64,000 nucleotides of DNA from CAZNXJ01 sp964577115. GTDB lineage: Bacteria > Planctomycetota > Planctomycetia > Pirellulales > Pirellulaceae. The stretch's first letter is position 1, and each line of letters opens with the position of its first letter. The notes below the pieces were generated by a model, which saw only the letters and a list, made by a program, of their open reading frames with translations, was not told the DNA's origin and made no database searches. The DNA is taken from the NCBI GenBank assembly GCA_964577115.1, contig CAZNXJ010000014.1, forward strand, positions 82,536-146,535. Direction: 5' to 3'. The position numbers and the translations under genes are program-made. Below, in pieces: positions 42,178 through 50,585 of the stretch.

Positions 42178-43631
42178 GAGCGAGCAGTCTCCGCGGCGGC
42201 AGCGCGGTGCGTGTCGGGCGGTGTGTCCGGCGATTCCGGCGGCAAGGCGGGCGTTTCGAGCGGCACGACCGCCATTCCTTCTACCGCCACGTTCAGCGGC
42301 GAGACGACAATGGCGTCGCCCGGACGGAGCGGTGAGCTATCCGCAGGGACCAGGACCGAGTCATCCAGGATGCGGAGATTATGAAGAGCGATCATATTTA
42401 GCTTGCCATCGACGACGCGCCATACGCGATTGCCTGGCTGGATCGCCTGCTCGGGCACTTCGAGCAGATCGGCGTCCGGTTGCGCATGAATGGCCAACTG
42501 CACATACATGCCACGCATCAATGAGCGAGGGCCGGCCGAGCGGGGCGAGTAAGAAGCGTCCGCCGGGGACACTCGGTAATCGCGCGGGTTTTCAACAAGT
42601 ACGCGGCACGGTACCGTGCGGGTTCGTTCGTCGAGCCCGATGCCTTCATAGCGTGACAAGTGTCCCTGCCATTCAAACACTTGGCCTCGCACGCGATAGT
42701 GCACCGTCACTGGTGCTTGGGGAAGACGATCGTCCAGCGGTGCCTCCGAACTACGTAGCTGATCCGCGGATTCGGGGGAGGGCTGATGCCACAGCCACGC
42801 GAGCTCTTCCATGCGCAAATGGCAGCGGACTTCGATGGCCGAAATATCTTCGAGCAATAGCAGGGCTGCACCCGGCTGGACGTAGGCATCGCGCTCGACC
42901 GACTCACTGACCACCAGTCCGTCCATGGGGGCACGCACCTCGGTCCGCTCGACATTGAGCTGCGCTTGAGCGAGCTGGGCCTCCACGAGTTCGCGGGCGC
43001 TGATGCGGCCGGCGCGTGACGTCTCGAGCTTGCGAAGCTGGTTTTGCAGCGTCGTTAGGTCTTGCCGTGCCGCGAGCTCGGTTTGCCGAGCGTCCTCGTA
43101 CTCGACTTCGCTGGTTGCGGAGCGGCGAAACAGTTCGCGGGCGCGTTCGAGCTTGCGCTGTTCGAGAGCGACTTTCTCCTCGGCCAAGGCGATCAATGCG
43201 CGCGTATTTTCCAGCTCGACGTCGATCTCCTGAATGGCCACAGCGGCTCGGTCGAGCTCGCGCTGTAGCCGATCGACCTCCAACTGGTATTCACGCGGGT
43301 CGATGGTGAGCAGCAGCTGCCCCTTCTCGACGTAGCGACCTGGGCGGCATTCTGGCGCCTTGTGAATAATGCGCCCGCCGACCTCCGCCGATAGTTGCAC
43401 TTCGCGGTGCGGCACCACGATGCCGTCGGTGCGGATCTGCAACCCGCCCTGATGTATCGCCACGGGAACCGTTTCGACCGTTGGCAAACGCTGCTCGGGC
43501 TCGACGCTCTGCGGCATCGGACGCTGGCTGCTCATCGCCGCGAACGCGATCACGCCGGCTCCGAGAATAAGAAGCGGCAGAAGAAGCCGGAAGCTCTTTC
43601 CGAGGAACGTACCGCGCGGCGAGTGGCGCAT
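42174..43631 (-). CDS. RND efflux periplasmic adaptor subunit (HlyD/AcrA family)
   Basis: 485 residues from the ATG at 43631. Anchor helix 'FRLLLPLLILGAGVIAFAAM'. Lipoyl half 'LSAEVGGRIIHKAPECRPGR', long helical hairpin ('LDRAAVAIQEIDVELENTRA', 'EEKVALEQRKLERARELF'), second lipoyl half 'APMDGLVVSESVERDAYVQP', then beta-barrel and membrane-proximal domain. It is longer than AcrA by about 90 residues, mainly at the C-terminus, which ends in a Pro/Glu-rich tail. It bridges the permease to an outer-membrane channel. First gene of the two-gene operon. Confidence 0.9.
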   Translation of the reverse strand: MRHSPRGTFLGKSFRLLLPLLILGAGVIAFAAMSSQRPMPQSVEPEQRLPTVETVPVAIHQGGLQIRTDGIVVPHREVQLSAEVGGRIIHKAPECRPGRYVEKGQLLLTIDPREYQLEVDRLQRELDRAAVAIQEIDVELENTRALIALAEEKVALEQRKLERARELFRRSATSEVEYEDARQTELAARQDLTTLQNQLRKLETSRAGRISARELVEAQLAQAQLNVERTEVRAPMDGLVVSESVERDAYVQPGAALLLLEDISAIEVRCHLRMEELAWLWHQPSPESADQLRSSEAPLDDRLPQAPVTVHYRVRGQVFEWQGHLSRYEGIGLDERTRTVPCRVLVENPRDYRVSPADASYSPRSAGPRSLMRGMYVQLAIHAQPDADLLEVPEQAIQPGNRVWRVVDGKLNMIALHNLRILDDSVLVPADSSPLRPGDAIVVSPLNVAVEGMAVVPLETPALPPESPDTPPDTHRAAAAETARS

Positions 43632-43811
43632 AGACGTGAATGGCTCGATTGCCAAAGGCCGCCGCCCGCAGGCACGGCACGCGCGGCACCTGCGGCGGTC
43701 AAAGTAAGACGACAGTAGCGATTTTATCTTGACGCCCACTGACGCCAAGGTCAGAAATTTGCCGCTTTGCACGGACCCGCAATGCTGCGGGCCGCCAATG
43801 CCTGTCGCAGA

Positions 43812-45056
43812 TTAACGGACGGTGTAGCTTTCGACGACGTCGTCGAGCACTTCGATCCCGAGCCCCGGCCCTCGCGGCACGGCGACAAAGCCGTCCTCGA
43901 GCGGGAACGGGGTCGAAACGAGTTCCGTCCGCCAGGGATTTTCGGACTGATCGAGTTCCAGGAGGGGGGGGTCTGTGGCGAAGCCCCAGTGCGGGTCGGG
44001 CATCAATGCGAGCAGATGCACCGTCGCGGCGATGAGGATCGCCCCACCCCAGCAATGCGGAATGCACTGAATGGCTGACAGGGCCGAAAGTTCGGCAATG
44101 AACAATGCTTCGCCGATCCCGCCGCAAAGGCTGACGTCCGGCTGGATGATATCGACAGCCCGCCGGTTGATCAGCCGCTGAGCACTGGCGCGGGAATCGA
44201 CCGCCTCACCGCCCGCCAGCGGCAGCGGCATTTTGTCGCGGAGCTGCTCGTACCCCGCATAGTCTGGCGATTGCGGAAGCGGTTCTTCAAAGTACATGAA
44301 GTTGAGCTGCGCAAGTTCGCGGGCCATATCGAGCGCCGAGCCGAGCGTGTAAGCCGCATTGCCGTCCGCCATTAGCCGTACGTCGGGGCCGACCGCCTCG
44401 CGAACGGCCGCCGCCACGGCCGCCTCGCGAGAAACCGGATAACGGCCCAAACGCATCTTAAGCGCCTTGAAGCCCTGCCGCACGAGCTCGGAAGCCTCCT
44501 GTGTGTAATGCTCCTCCGGCTCTAGCCCCTCGAGATAGTTCATGGCCGAGGCGTACGCCGGAACACGCTCGCGCAAGCGCCCGCCAAACAGTTCGGCGAC
44601 GGGGAGCCCGAGTGCTTTGCCGCGGATATCGTTCAGCGCGATATCTACCGCACCGACTGCGGGGCCATGTCCGAAGTTGGCTCCCCAGATTTTTCGCCTT
44701 AGGCGACGATAATCGAGCGCGTTTTGACCGACGAGCTGCGGGCCAATCTGCGTTTCAATCGCGCCTTGAGCACCACTGATTGGTGCGGTTTCTCCCCAAC
44801 CAACGATCCCTGCATCGGTTTCGATTTTGACAAGCAGGGCGGAACGAGTTTGATCGAGCGGCACTGAAACGGAAACGCCAAACGGCCGCTTCAGACGATG
44901 CTCGAGCAGGTACGTTTTGACGCGAGTGATTTTCACCGGCGCGCGGCTCGACGCGGCAAGTGGCTCGTCGGCAAACAGCCATCGCGGGCAGGCGGCAAGT
45001 GCCCCGGTGGCTAGCGACTGCTGCACGAATTTCCGTCGATTCATCCCGAACCGCAT
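43812..45056 (-). CDS. Exported mandelate racemase / muconate lactonizing enzyme-like protein
   Basis: 414 residues from the ATG at 45056 (GGGAG 8 bases upstream). Tat signal 'NRRKFVQQSLATGALAACPR'. Enolase-superfamily capping domain ('LLEHRLKRPFGVSVSVPLDQ') and barrel: acid/base 'ALKMRLGRYPVS' with K-x-R where many members have K-x-K, metal ligands in 'LMADGNAAYTLG', 'FMYFEEPLPQ' and 'LAGGEAVDSRAS', and a late His-Cys 'CIPHCWGGAILIA'. The three acidic metal ligands are present, so the enzyme should be active, probably a dehydratase or epimerase on a sugar acid. Export by Tat is unusual for this superfamily. Confidence 0.87.
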   Translation of the reverse strand: MRFGMNRRKFVQQSLATGALAACPRWLFADEPLAASSRAPVKITRVKTYLLEHRLKRPFGVSVSVPLDQTRSALLVKIETDAGIVGWGETAPISGAQGAIETQIGPQLVGQNALDYRRLRRKIWGANFGHGPAVGAVDIALNDIRGKALGLPVAELFGGRLRERVPAYASAMNYLEGLEPEEHYTQEASELVRQGFKALKMRLGRYPVSREAAVAAAVREAVGPDVRLMADGNAAYTLGSALDMARELAQLNFMYFEEPLPQSPDYAGYEQLRDKMPLPLAGGEAVDSRASAQRLINRRAVDIIQPDVSLCGGIGEALFIAELSALSAIQCIPHCWGGAILIAATVHLLALMPDPHWGFATDPPLLELDQSENPWRTELVSTPFPLEDGFVAVPRGPGLGIEVLDDVVESYTVR

Positions 45057-45394
45057 CGCACTATTCTCCCAAAGCTCTGAACTTTGAACCTCGGACCGAC
45101 CCCCAGCATAAATGCAACCGGTGCCAATTCCTCCCACGCCTGGGCGGATTGTGAATCGCCCACCACCCGCCCTGCTTTGCAACTGAGGTGATGGTGGGCC
45201 GCTGAGCGCCGGTGCTGGTGTTGTCTTTTGCTGAGATCGTGTAGAAAGGGGGCATCTTCATGGGGCAGCTATGGGTGCGCGGCTGCCGGAGGACGGAAAC
45301 AACGAATGTTGGGGCGGCCGCCGAACAGCGTGAGCGGCAGGGACGGGCAGAGCTCATAAGCTCCGCTCCGAGTGTGGTGGCTAGGACTGAACGG
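45057..45394. other. Divergent promoter region between mandelate racemase-like and nrfH genes
   Basis: 338 bases. It must contain both promoters. No sigma-54-type site with correct spacing was found here; GGTGTTG...TTTTGC near 45222 has 11 rather than 10 bases between the doublets. No gene accepted. Confidence 0.45.
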
Positions 45395-45916
45395 ATGAAT
45401 CACCCGATCGGAGACAACGGCGGTGGGAAGTCCACACCGCGCCCCAAGCGGTCGTGGCGCTGGTCGTGGATGGCAGCTCTGCCGTTCCTCGTTGCGGTGA
45501 TGCTCGGTATCCTCGGAGGGCTCGGCGCCTTCACCTTCGGTTACGGGCAGGGTGCGAGCTATCTCAGTAACAACCCGCAATCGTGCGCAAACTGCCATGT
45601 GATGCAGGGGCACTTCGATTCGTGGCAGAACTCGGGGCACCGCCACGTCGCCGTCTGCAATGATTGTCATTTGCCCCACGATTTTTTGGGCAAATGGATT
45701 ACAAAGGCCGACAACGGGTTTTTCCACTCGTTGGCGTTCACGCTCGACAACTTCCACGAGCCGATTCAGATCAAGCCTCGCAATCGCCGCGTGACGCAAA
45801 ACGCGTGCATCCATTGCCATGCGGATTTCGTCCACGAGATGCTGCCGGTCCAGCCAGGCGGCGATATGCTCGCGTGCATCCAATGCCACGGCGACGTGGG
45901 CCACGCGCATCGCTAG
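45395..45916 (+). CDS. nrfH: Cytochrome c nitrite reductase small subunit, NrfH-like tetraheme
   Basis: 173 residues, NapC/NirT family. One N-terminal membrane helix ('LPFLVAVMLGILGGLGAFTF') anchors a periplasmic domain with four CXXCH heme motifs: CANCH, CNDCH, CIHCH and CIQCH. 'SCANCHVMQGHFDSWQNSGH' is the NrfH signature around heme 1. It takes electrons from menaquinol and hands them to NrfA. It is 45 bases upstream of nrfA. The start at 45395 begins the protein with the normal spacing to the helix; earlier in-frame starts would add an unlikely leader. Confidence 0.94.
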   Translation: MNHPIGDNGGGKSTPRPKRSWRWSWMAALPFLVAVMLGILGGLGAFTFGYGQGASYLSNNPQSCANCHVMQGHFDSWQNSGHRHVAVCNDCHLPHDFLGKWITKADNGFFHSLAFTLDNFHEPIQIKPRNRRVTQNACIHCHADFVHEMLPVQPGGDMLACIQCHGDVGHAHR

Positions 45917-45961
45917 GATGCGCTGCCTCGACATTCCCTTGTTCGCAGTAGCTAATCCACC

Positions 45962-47749
45962 ATGAATACAGCGAAGGAACGCGACGACGCGAGTCGCTCG
46001 ACCGGCGTGGTCGGCAACTCCCAACAGCGCCGGCTGCTAGGGATGACGGCCGTGCTTGTCCTGGCAGCGCTGGTTACCTTCGGCGTGACGGCGCTGTTGG
46101 TCACGATCTTCGAGCGTCGGCAGGAGGCACGTACACCGACGGTGCGCGTCGCCGAGGTCACGGAAATCAGCACGGATCCGGTGCCTTGGGGGATGAACTG
46201 GCCCTACCAGTTCGATTCCTATCGCCGCACCGTGGATACGGTCGAAACTAACTACGGTGGTTCGAGCGCGATGCCGGCGAGCAAGCTGGAGGAGCACCCC
46301 TGGCTGCGGAGGCTGTATGCCGGTTATGCCTTCAGCATCGATTACCGCGAAGCGCGGGGGCACGCCTACATGCTGTTCGATCAGGAAGTGACCGAGCGCG
46401 TGACGAAGCGCCCGCAAAGCGGCGCGTGTCTGCATTGCCATGCGTCGGTGATCCCGACCTATCGGCGACTCGGCCTCGAAGCCATGGGGCAAGAGGTAAC
46501 CGACGACATCCTGGCCGCCGATTTCAACTGGCCAGCCGTGCTCGAAGGGTTTCGTGTGGCGAGCGCCATGGATTACGCCACTGCTCACGCGGAACTTCTC
46601 AAAACGCCGGATGGCACCCCGGGCGAGGATCTCCCCTTGTTTCCCGGTGGTTCAGCTCCACTAGCGACGCCGCAAAACACTTCGGACGCATCCTCCGGAG
46701 AGGCAGCGGATGACGAGTCGGCACTGGCTCATGCCGAGAATATCGCGCACACGGGCGGGGAAGCGCATCCGGTAAGCTGCGTCGATTGCCATGAACCGCG
46801 GACCATGCAAGTGCGCGTCACGCGGCCCGGCTTTATTATTGGGATTGCGGCGTTTGCAGCCAGCGACGACGAGGCCCCGCACCTGCCTAGCATCCAGCGG
46901 TGGCGTGACGGGGATCGCCGCCGCGACTATGATCCGAACCTCGACGCGAGCCGCCAGGAAATGCGCACATTCGTATGTGCTCAGTGCCACGTCGAATATT
47001 ACTGTGCTGACAAGGAGACGCTATTCTTCCCCTGGAAGAATGGTTTGAAAGTCGAACAGATCGAGCAGACGTACGACGCGCATACGTTTCCGGATGGCGC
47101 GCCGTTTTACGATTTCGAGCACGGTGAGACCGGGGCTCGCGTCTATAAGGCGCAGCATCCGGAGTTCGAGCTCTGGAGCCAAGGCGTGCATGCTCGTAGC
47201 GGCGTGAGCTGCGCCGATTGCCATATGCCGTACGAGCGCCAAGGTGCGACGAAAGTGAGCAGTCACTGGGTGCGCAGTCCGCTGCTTAGCATCAATAGCT
47301 CCTGCCAGACTTGCCATCCTGTTCCGGAGCAAGAACTGCGCGACAAAGTCGCCACCATTCAGCGCAGGACGGAGGCGCAGATTGAACGTGCCGCGCAGGC
47401 GATGACCGAAATGCTCGACGCGATCCTCGAAGCCGAGGCTGCGGGGGCCACCCCCGAGCAGCTCGAGCCGATTTACGAACTTCAAAAGAAAGCCATGTGG
47501 CGCCTCGACTTTATCAGTAGCGAGAATTCGCTCGGCTTCCACGCCGACCAGGAAGCCGTCCGAGTGCTCGCCGAATCGATCGACTATAGCCGCCAGGCGC
47601 AGGCCAGTGCCCTGCGCCTGCGCGCGACTCCTGCGCCGTCGCTGGACCGCGAGCCGCAGCCGGTCGAAGGCGTGACGCCTACTGACCGAGCGCCACCAGG
47701 ACCTCACAGGAGGTCGCCAACCGAACGCTCTTCTCGTAACTCCGATTAA
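45962..47749 (+). CDS. nrfA: Cytochrome c nitrite reductase catalytic subunit, pentaheme NrfA-like
   Basis: 595 residues, longer than the roughly 480-520 usual. N-terminal helix acts as signal anchor ('LVLAALVTFGVTALLVTIF'). Heme motifs at residues 156 (CLHCH), 273 (CVDCH), 339 (CAQCH), 417 (CADCH) and 448 (CQTCH). In standard NrfA the first motif is CXXCK; here it is CXXCH, a variant known from some lineages such as Campylobacter. The active-site 'CAQCHVEYYC' (Tyr) and 'SQGVHARSGVSCADCHMPYE' (His) are present. An acidic Pro/Ser-rich insert occupies about 217-265 before heme 2. Reduces nitrite to ammonium in the periplasm with NrfH. Confidence 0.93.
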   Translation: MNTAKERDDASRSTGVVGNSQQRRLLGMTAVLVLAALVTFGVTALLVTIFERRQEARTPTVRVAEVTEISTDPVPWGMNWPYQFDSYRRTVDTVETNYGGSSAMPASKLEEHPWLRRLYAGYAFSIDYREARGHAYMLFDQEVTERVTKRPQSGACLHCHASVIPTYRRLGLEAMGQEVTDDILAADFNWPAVLEGFRVASAMDYATAHAELLKTPDGTPGEDLPLFPGGSAPLATPQNTSDASSGEAADDESALAHAENIAHTGGEAHPVSCVDCHEPRTMQVRVTRPGFIIGIAAFAASDDEAPHLPSIQRWRDGDRRRDYDPNLDASRQEMRTFVCAQCHVEYYCADKETLFFPWKNGLKVEQIEQTYDAHTFPDGAPFYDFEHGETGARVYKAQHPEFELWSQGVHARSGVSCADCHMPYERQGATKVSSHWVRSPLLSINSSCQTCHPVPEQELRDKVATIQRRTEAQIERAAQAMTEMLDAILEAEAAGATPEQLEPIYELQKKAMWRLDFISSENSLGFHADQEAVRVLAESIDYSRQAQASALRLRATPAPSLDREPQPVEGVTPTDRAPPGPHRRSPTERSSRNSD

Positions 47750-47787
47750 CTCGTCGGAGGCTACTTTTTCGACAAGAGGGAACTAGT

Positions 47788-48021
47788 ATGGAACCCATCG
47801 ACCTGTCGCTGTGTACGACCGGAGAACTGATCGACGAGCTGATGCGACGTAAGACGTTTCTCGGCGTGGTCATCCATTCTCAAAAAGAATTGAAGCAGCC
47901 CCATTGCGGTGGTGAGCAGACGTTTCGCGTGCACTTCAACGATAATCTCACCGGCGGCGAAGTCAGTCAGCTGCTTAGCCAGGTAGCCGAACACATGCTG
48001 CTCAACTACGGTCTCGAGTAG
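47788..48021 (+). CDS. Small hypothetical protein downstream of nrfA
   Basis: 77 residues with AGAGGGA about 8 bases before the ATG. It is soluble, acidic and compact ('LCTTGELIDELMRRKTFLGV', 'RVHFNDNLTGGEVSQLLSQV'). It starts 38 bases after the nrfA stop, so it may be in the same transcript. No family recognised; two Cys are too few for a heme protein. Function unknown. Confidence 0.65.
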   Translation: MEPIDLSLCTTGELIDELMRRKTFLGVVIHSQKELKQPHCGGEQTFRVHFNDNLTGGEVSQLLSQVAEHMLLNYGLE

Positions 48022-48108
48022 TCAGCCGCCCGCTCAGGGGCATCGCAGCGATAAATCGGCCGGGCCGGCGATGCACACGTTTTCGGCGCTCCGAAGTACG
48101 TTAGCGCG

Positions 48109-48160
48109 CAAAAAAAGTCGGGCAGCGTTTTGCAGCTCTTTGCCACAACACGCTGCCCGG
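48109..48160 (-). terminator. Intrinsic terminator after the general-stress gene
   Basis: Stem CGGGCAGCGT / ACGCTGCCCG (48119-48128 with 48150-48159), loop 21 bases. On the minus strand the stem is followed by ACTTTTTTTGCG (T run at 48110-48116). It ends the transcript of the gene at 48204-48770. Confidence 0.85.
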
Positions 48161-48203
48161 TGATAGGCGTGCATGGGCCCACGTGGTGCGTGCCCCCCGC
48201 GTC

Positions 48204-48770
48204 TTACATGCGATGCTCGGGGACGTCGCGGTGGACCGGTACGTCCACCGTGCGATGCGGCGCTCCGGATTCAAGGTTGTAGGCGCCACTGGTCTTCAGA
48301 ATCGCGATCGCTTCGTCGCGGCGCGTTCCGGCGTCGACGGTGACGATTGTTCGCCCCGAGTGAACTTCACTCTCGTAGTGCTTGGCTTCCTCTTCCGGGA
48401 CGCCCATTCCAATCAGCGCACCCGCGACTCCGGCTGCGGCCGCGCCGGCGGCTGCGCTCGAGACAACGGCTGCCAAAGCTCCACCGGCAATGGCAGGACC
48501 GATGGCCGGTAGCAGACCGGCGACAATGCCAAGTCCCCACAGGGCCCCGATTCCGGCACCGGCGGCTGCGCCCGCGGCCGCTCCTTCACCAACGTGCGAT
48601 CCATGTTCCGTTTCCGACTCGCTGAGAGTCTGGGGATCGCGATCGTCGCGCGCAATGACGCCGATATCGCTATCAGCGAAATCCGCGTCTTTAAGGTTGC
48701 GGACAGCCGTTCGCGCGTCCTCGTGACGATGGAAAACCCCGACAATGGCGGGCATGCGACTGGTACTCAT
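48204..48770 (-). CDS. General stress protein 17M/YflT-like with Gly/Ala-rich membrane-insertion region
   Basis: 188 residues from the ATG at 48770 (GAGGAG 7 bases upstream). The N-terminus 'MPAIVGVFHRHEDARTAVRN' begins the YflT/GSP17M fold (domain for heat-induced stress proteins). The centre is an unusual Gly/Ala-rich hydrophobic run ('AAAGAAAGAGIGALWGLG', 'GLLPAIGPAIAGGALAAVVS') suggesting two helical hairpins. The C-terminal part 'GMGVPEEEAKHYESEVHSGR' closes the fold. A sigma-54-like site lies 95 bases upstream and a terminator follows, so it is a single-gene unit. Confidence 0.85.
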   Translation of the reverse strand: MSTSRMPAIVGVFHRHEDARTAVRNLKDADFADSDIGVIARDDRDPQTLSESETEHGSHVGEGAAAGAAAGAGIGALWGLGIVAGLLPAIGPAIAGGALAAVVSSAAAGAAAAGVAGALIGMGVPEEEAKHYESEVHSGRTIVTVDAGTRRDEAIAILKTSGAYNLESGAPHRTVDVPVHRDVPEHRM

Positions 48771-48864
48771 CTTTGAGCTCCTCTTCGTTCTGTTCCAAAT
48801 ATGGGCGGCCAAGCGGGACTCGTGGCGAGTCACCGTTAACCGGCGATGTTAGCGGAACGAGGTC

Positions 48865-48878
48865 GCAAGTCCCATGCC
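48865..48878 (-). promoter_or_regulatory. Sigma-54-like -24/-12 site upstream of GSP17M-like gene
   Basis: Minus strand GGCATGGGACTTGC: GG-N10-GC, TTGC at -12. It lies 95 bases before the ATG at 48770 and matches the sites in the 8-11.4 kb stress island. Confidence 0.7.
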
Positions 48879-48969
48879 GTAGTTCCCGGCTACCCGGCAA
48901 GAAAGATTAACCCGCCGCGGCGCATTCCGTTGCTCGTCGGGGAGCTCGCCGTCACTTTAATGCCGAACA

Positions 48970-50364
48970 TCACGCCAGCAGCTTTTCTATACCTCCAGTC
49001 AGCAGCTCATCGATCTTCGGATCGCACCACGCCACGCTGACCGCGTAACCGCCCTGGGAATAAGCGTCAGCGGTGGGAATGTACCACGGGCCGCCATCCC
49101 CATAGGCGGCGCAAGCGACAAAGCGATTCGGGGCTGCAGCCTGCGCACGGAGCTGGTATTCAACGAACGATTCCGAGGGGAGATGCAGCATAGAAATGTC
49201 GTTGATGTGCAGACCCGCGAGAGTGATCGGCACCTTCTTTTGATATCGCCGGATCCAGGCCACGGTGTAGGCCGGACGGTTGCGATTGACGACCGGTTGC
49301 TGAGGATCCGAGATCTGTTTCATGAGCGCGTCTTCTTGGAAGCGCGCGTCGGGCGGTGGCAGGATATCACACGTCGTCCACCGCAATGAATCGATCGGCT
49401 CGGGCTTCAGATTCGCTTCCGACGCGACGATACCGGCGTACATCCGATCGACCAGAACGGGGCGCATTTCCTTCGAGCCGTCATTGTATTTACCGGCGCC
49501 GATGTTCCCGCCGCAGCCATTGAAATACAAATGCACGCACTCGGGTTCTTCCTCTTGCCGCCGTCGCCGAGCCAGCCCGCAGAAATCCGCGCTGACGCGG
49601 CCATCCCCGTAGTAGCTCATCGGGTGACATGCATAGTAATGGCACGCCGCGATCTTTTTGTCACCGTTATAAAACGCGACCGTCTTGAGCATCGGGTCGA
49701 TCAGCCCTTCGGGAAGCCGCTGGTGTTCCGGATCGCGCGAGCTGCTGCCTCGCTGTGAGATAACTTTTCCGTCCGGCCCCAGGATGCGGCGGTTCGAGGC
49801 GACCTTTTCGACGCGGCCCTCGCCGTGAGCGACGTGTGTGACGGGAAGCGGCCGCTGAAGCGCCTCACGCACGGCCGCTTGCCCTGCATCCAGACACTTG
49901 CGGTAGAAATCGAGTTCGACGATATGCGGGAGGTTGCCTTGCGCCAGCACGATCCGTTCGGATTCAAGGCATGCAAACGGCGCGTTGTGCTGGTGAACGC
50001 AGTGTACCGTCACACGATCGATGGTCGTTCCCGCTGCTTCAGCCAGGGCCTTGCGCCACTCGACATGCGCCTCGTTGAGGAGCCCTGTCCAATCGACAAC
50101 ACAGAGGACGAGGGGATCTCCGGCGCCGAGCAGCACAAAGCCGATCGCTTCGAGCGGATCGTCGTAGCCTTCGACGGGTTTGATCCAACCGCCGCACAGG
50201 GAATGTCCCATAGGCGGAGTGACATCAAAGCGGAAGGGAGCCAGGTGCAGGTTGCCAGCCGGAAGGTTTTGCTCCTGGGCCGTCAGCGTCTGGGACAAGA
50301 GACCACTGCCGATCGCTCCGGCAGCAGCGGTGCCCAGGAATTGTCGTCGATCAAGGTGGATCAT
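48970..50364 (-). CDS. Exported ceramidase-like hydrolase
   Basis: 464 residues from the ATG at 50364 (GAGGAG 8 bases upstream). Tat-like signal 'DRRQFLGTAAAGAIGSGLLS'. Fold markers shared with neutral/alkaline ceramidases: 'FRFDVTPPMGHSLCGGW', 'VTVHCVHQHNAPFACL' with the metal-site His residues, 'ACHYYACHPMSYYGDG' and 'LYFNGCGGNIGAGKYNDG'. Compared with the ceramidase-LamG protein at 32617 it has no C-terminal carbohydrate-binding domain. Substrate unknown; planctomycete members are numerous and probably act on other amides or esters. Confidence 0.83.
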   Translation of the reverse strand: MIHLDRRQFLGTAAAGAIGSGLLSQTLTAQEQNLPAGNLHLAPFRFDVTPPMGHSLCGGWIKPVEGYDDPLEAIGFVLLGAGDPLVLCVVDWTGLLNEAHVEWRKALAEAAGTTIDRVTVHCVHQHNAPFACLESERIVLAQGNLPHIVELDFYRKCLDAGQAAVREALQRPLPVTHVAHGEGRVEKVASNRRILGPDGKVISQRGSSSRDPEHQRLPEGLIDPMLKTVAFYNGDKKIAACHYYACHPMSYYGDGRVSADFCGLARRRRQEEEPECVHLYFNGCGGNIGAGKYNDGSKEMRPVLVDRMYAGIVASEANLKPEPIDSLRWTTCDILPPPDARFQEDALMKQISDPQQPVVNRNRPAYTVAWIRRYQKKVPITLAGLHINDISMLHLPSESFVEYQLRAQAAAPNRFVACAAYGDGGPWYIPTADAYSQGGYAVSVAWCDPKIDELLTGGIEKLLA

Positions 50365-50585
50365 GAGGCGTGCTCCTCGGCGAGAATAAATGGTGCATGA
50401 AGGGGTTAGTTTAACACGACTGGCCGATCGAATTGATCGACCCATGCGTATCAAAAGTAAATGCGGGGTGAGAACGCCTTCCGCTGGAATCCTGCTGGCG
50501 GAGGGTACGAAATGCTTGAGTCTGCTTCATCCACACATCAGACTTGTAGCGTAACCTGGCACCCGTTCATTCACTTGCGTGTAGG

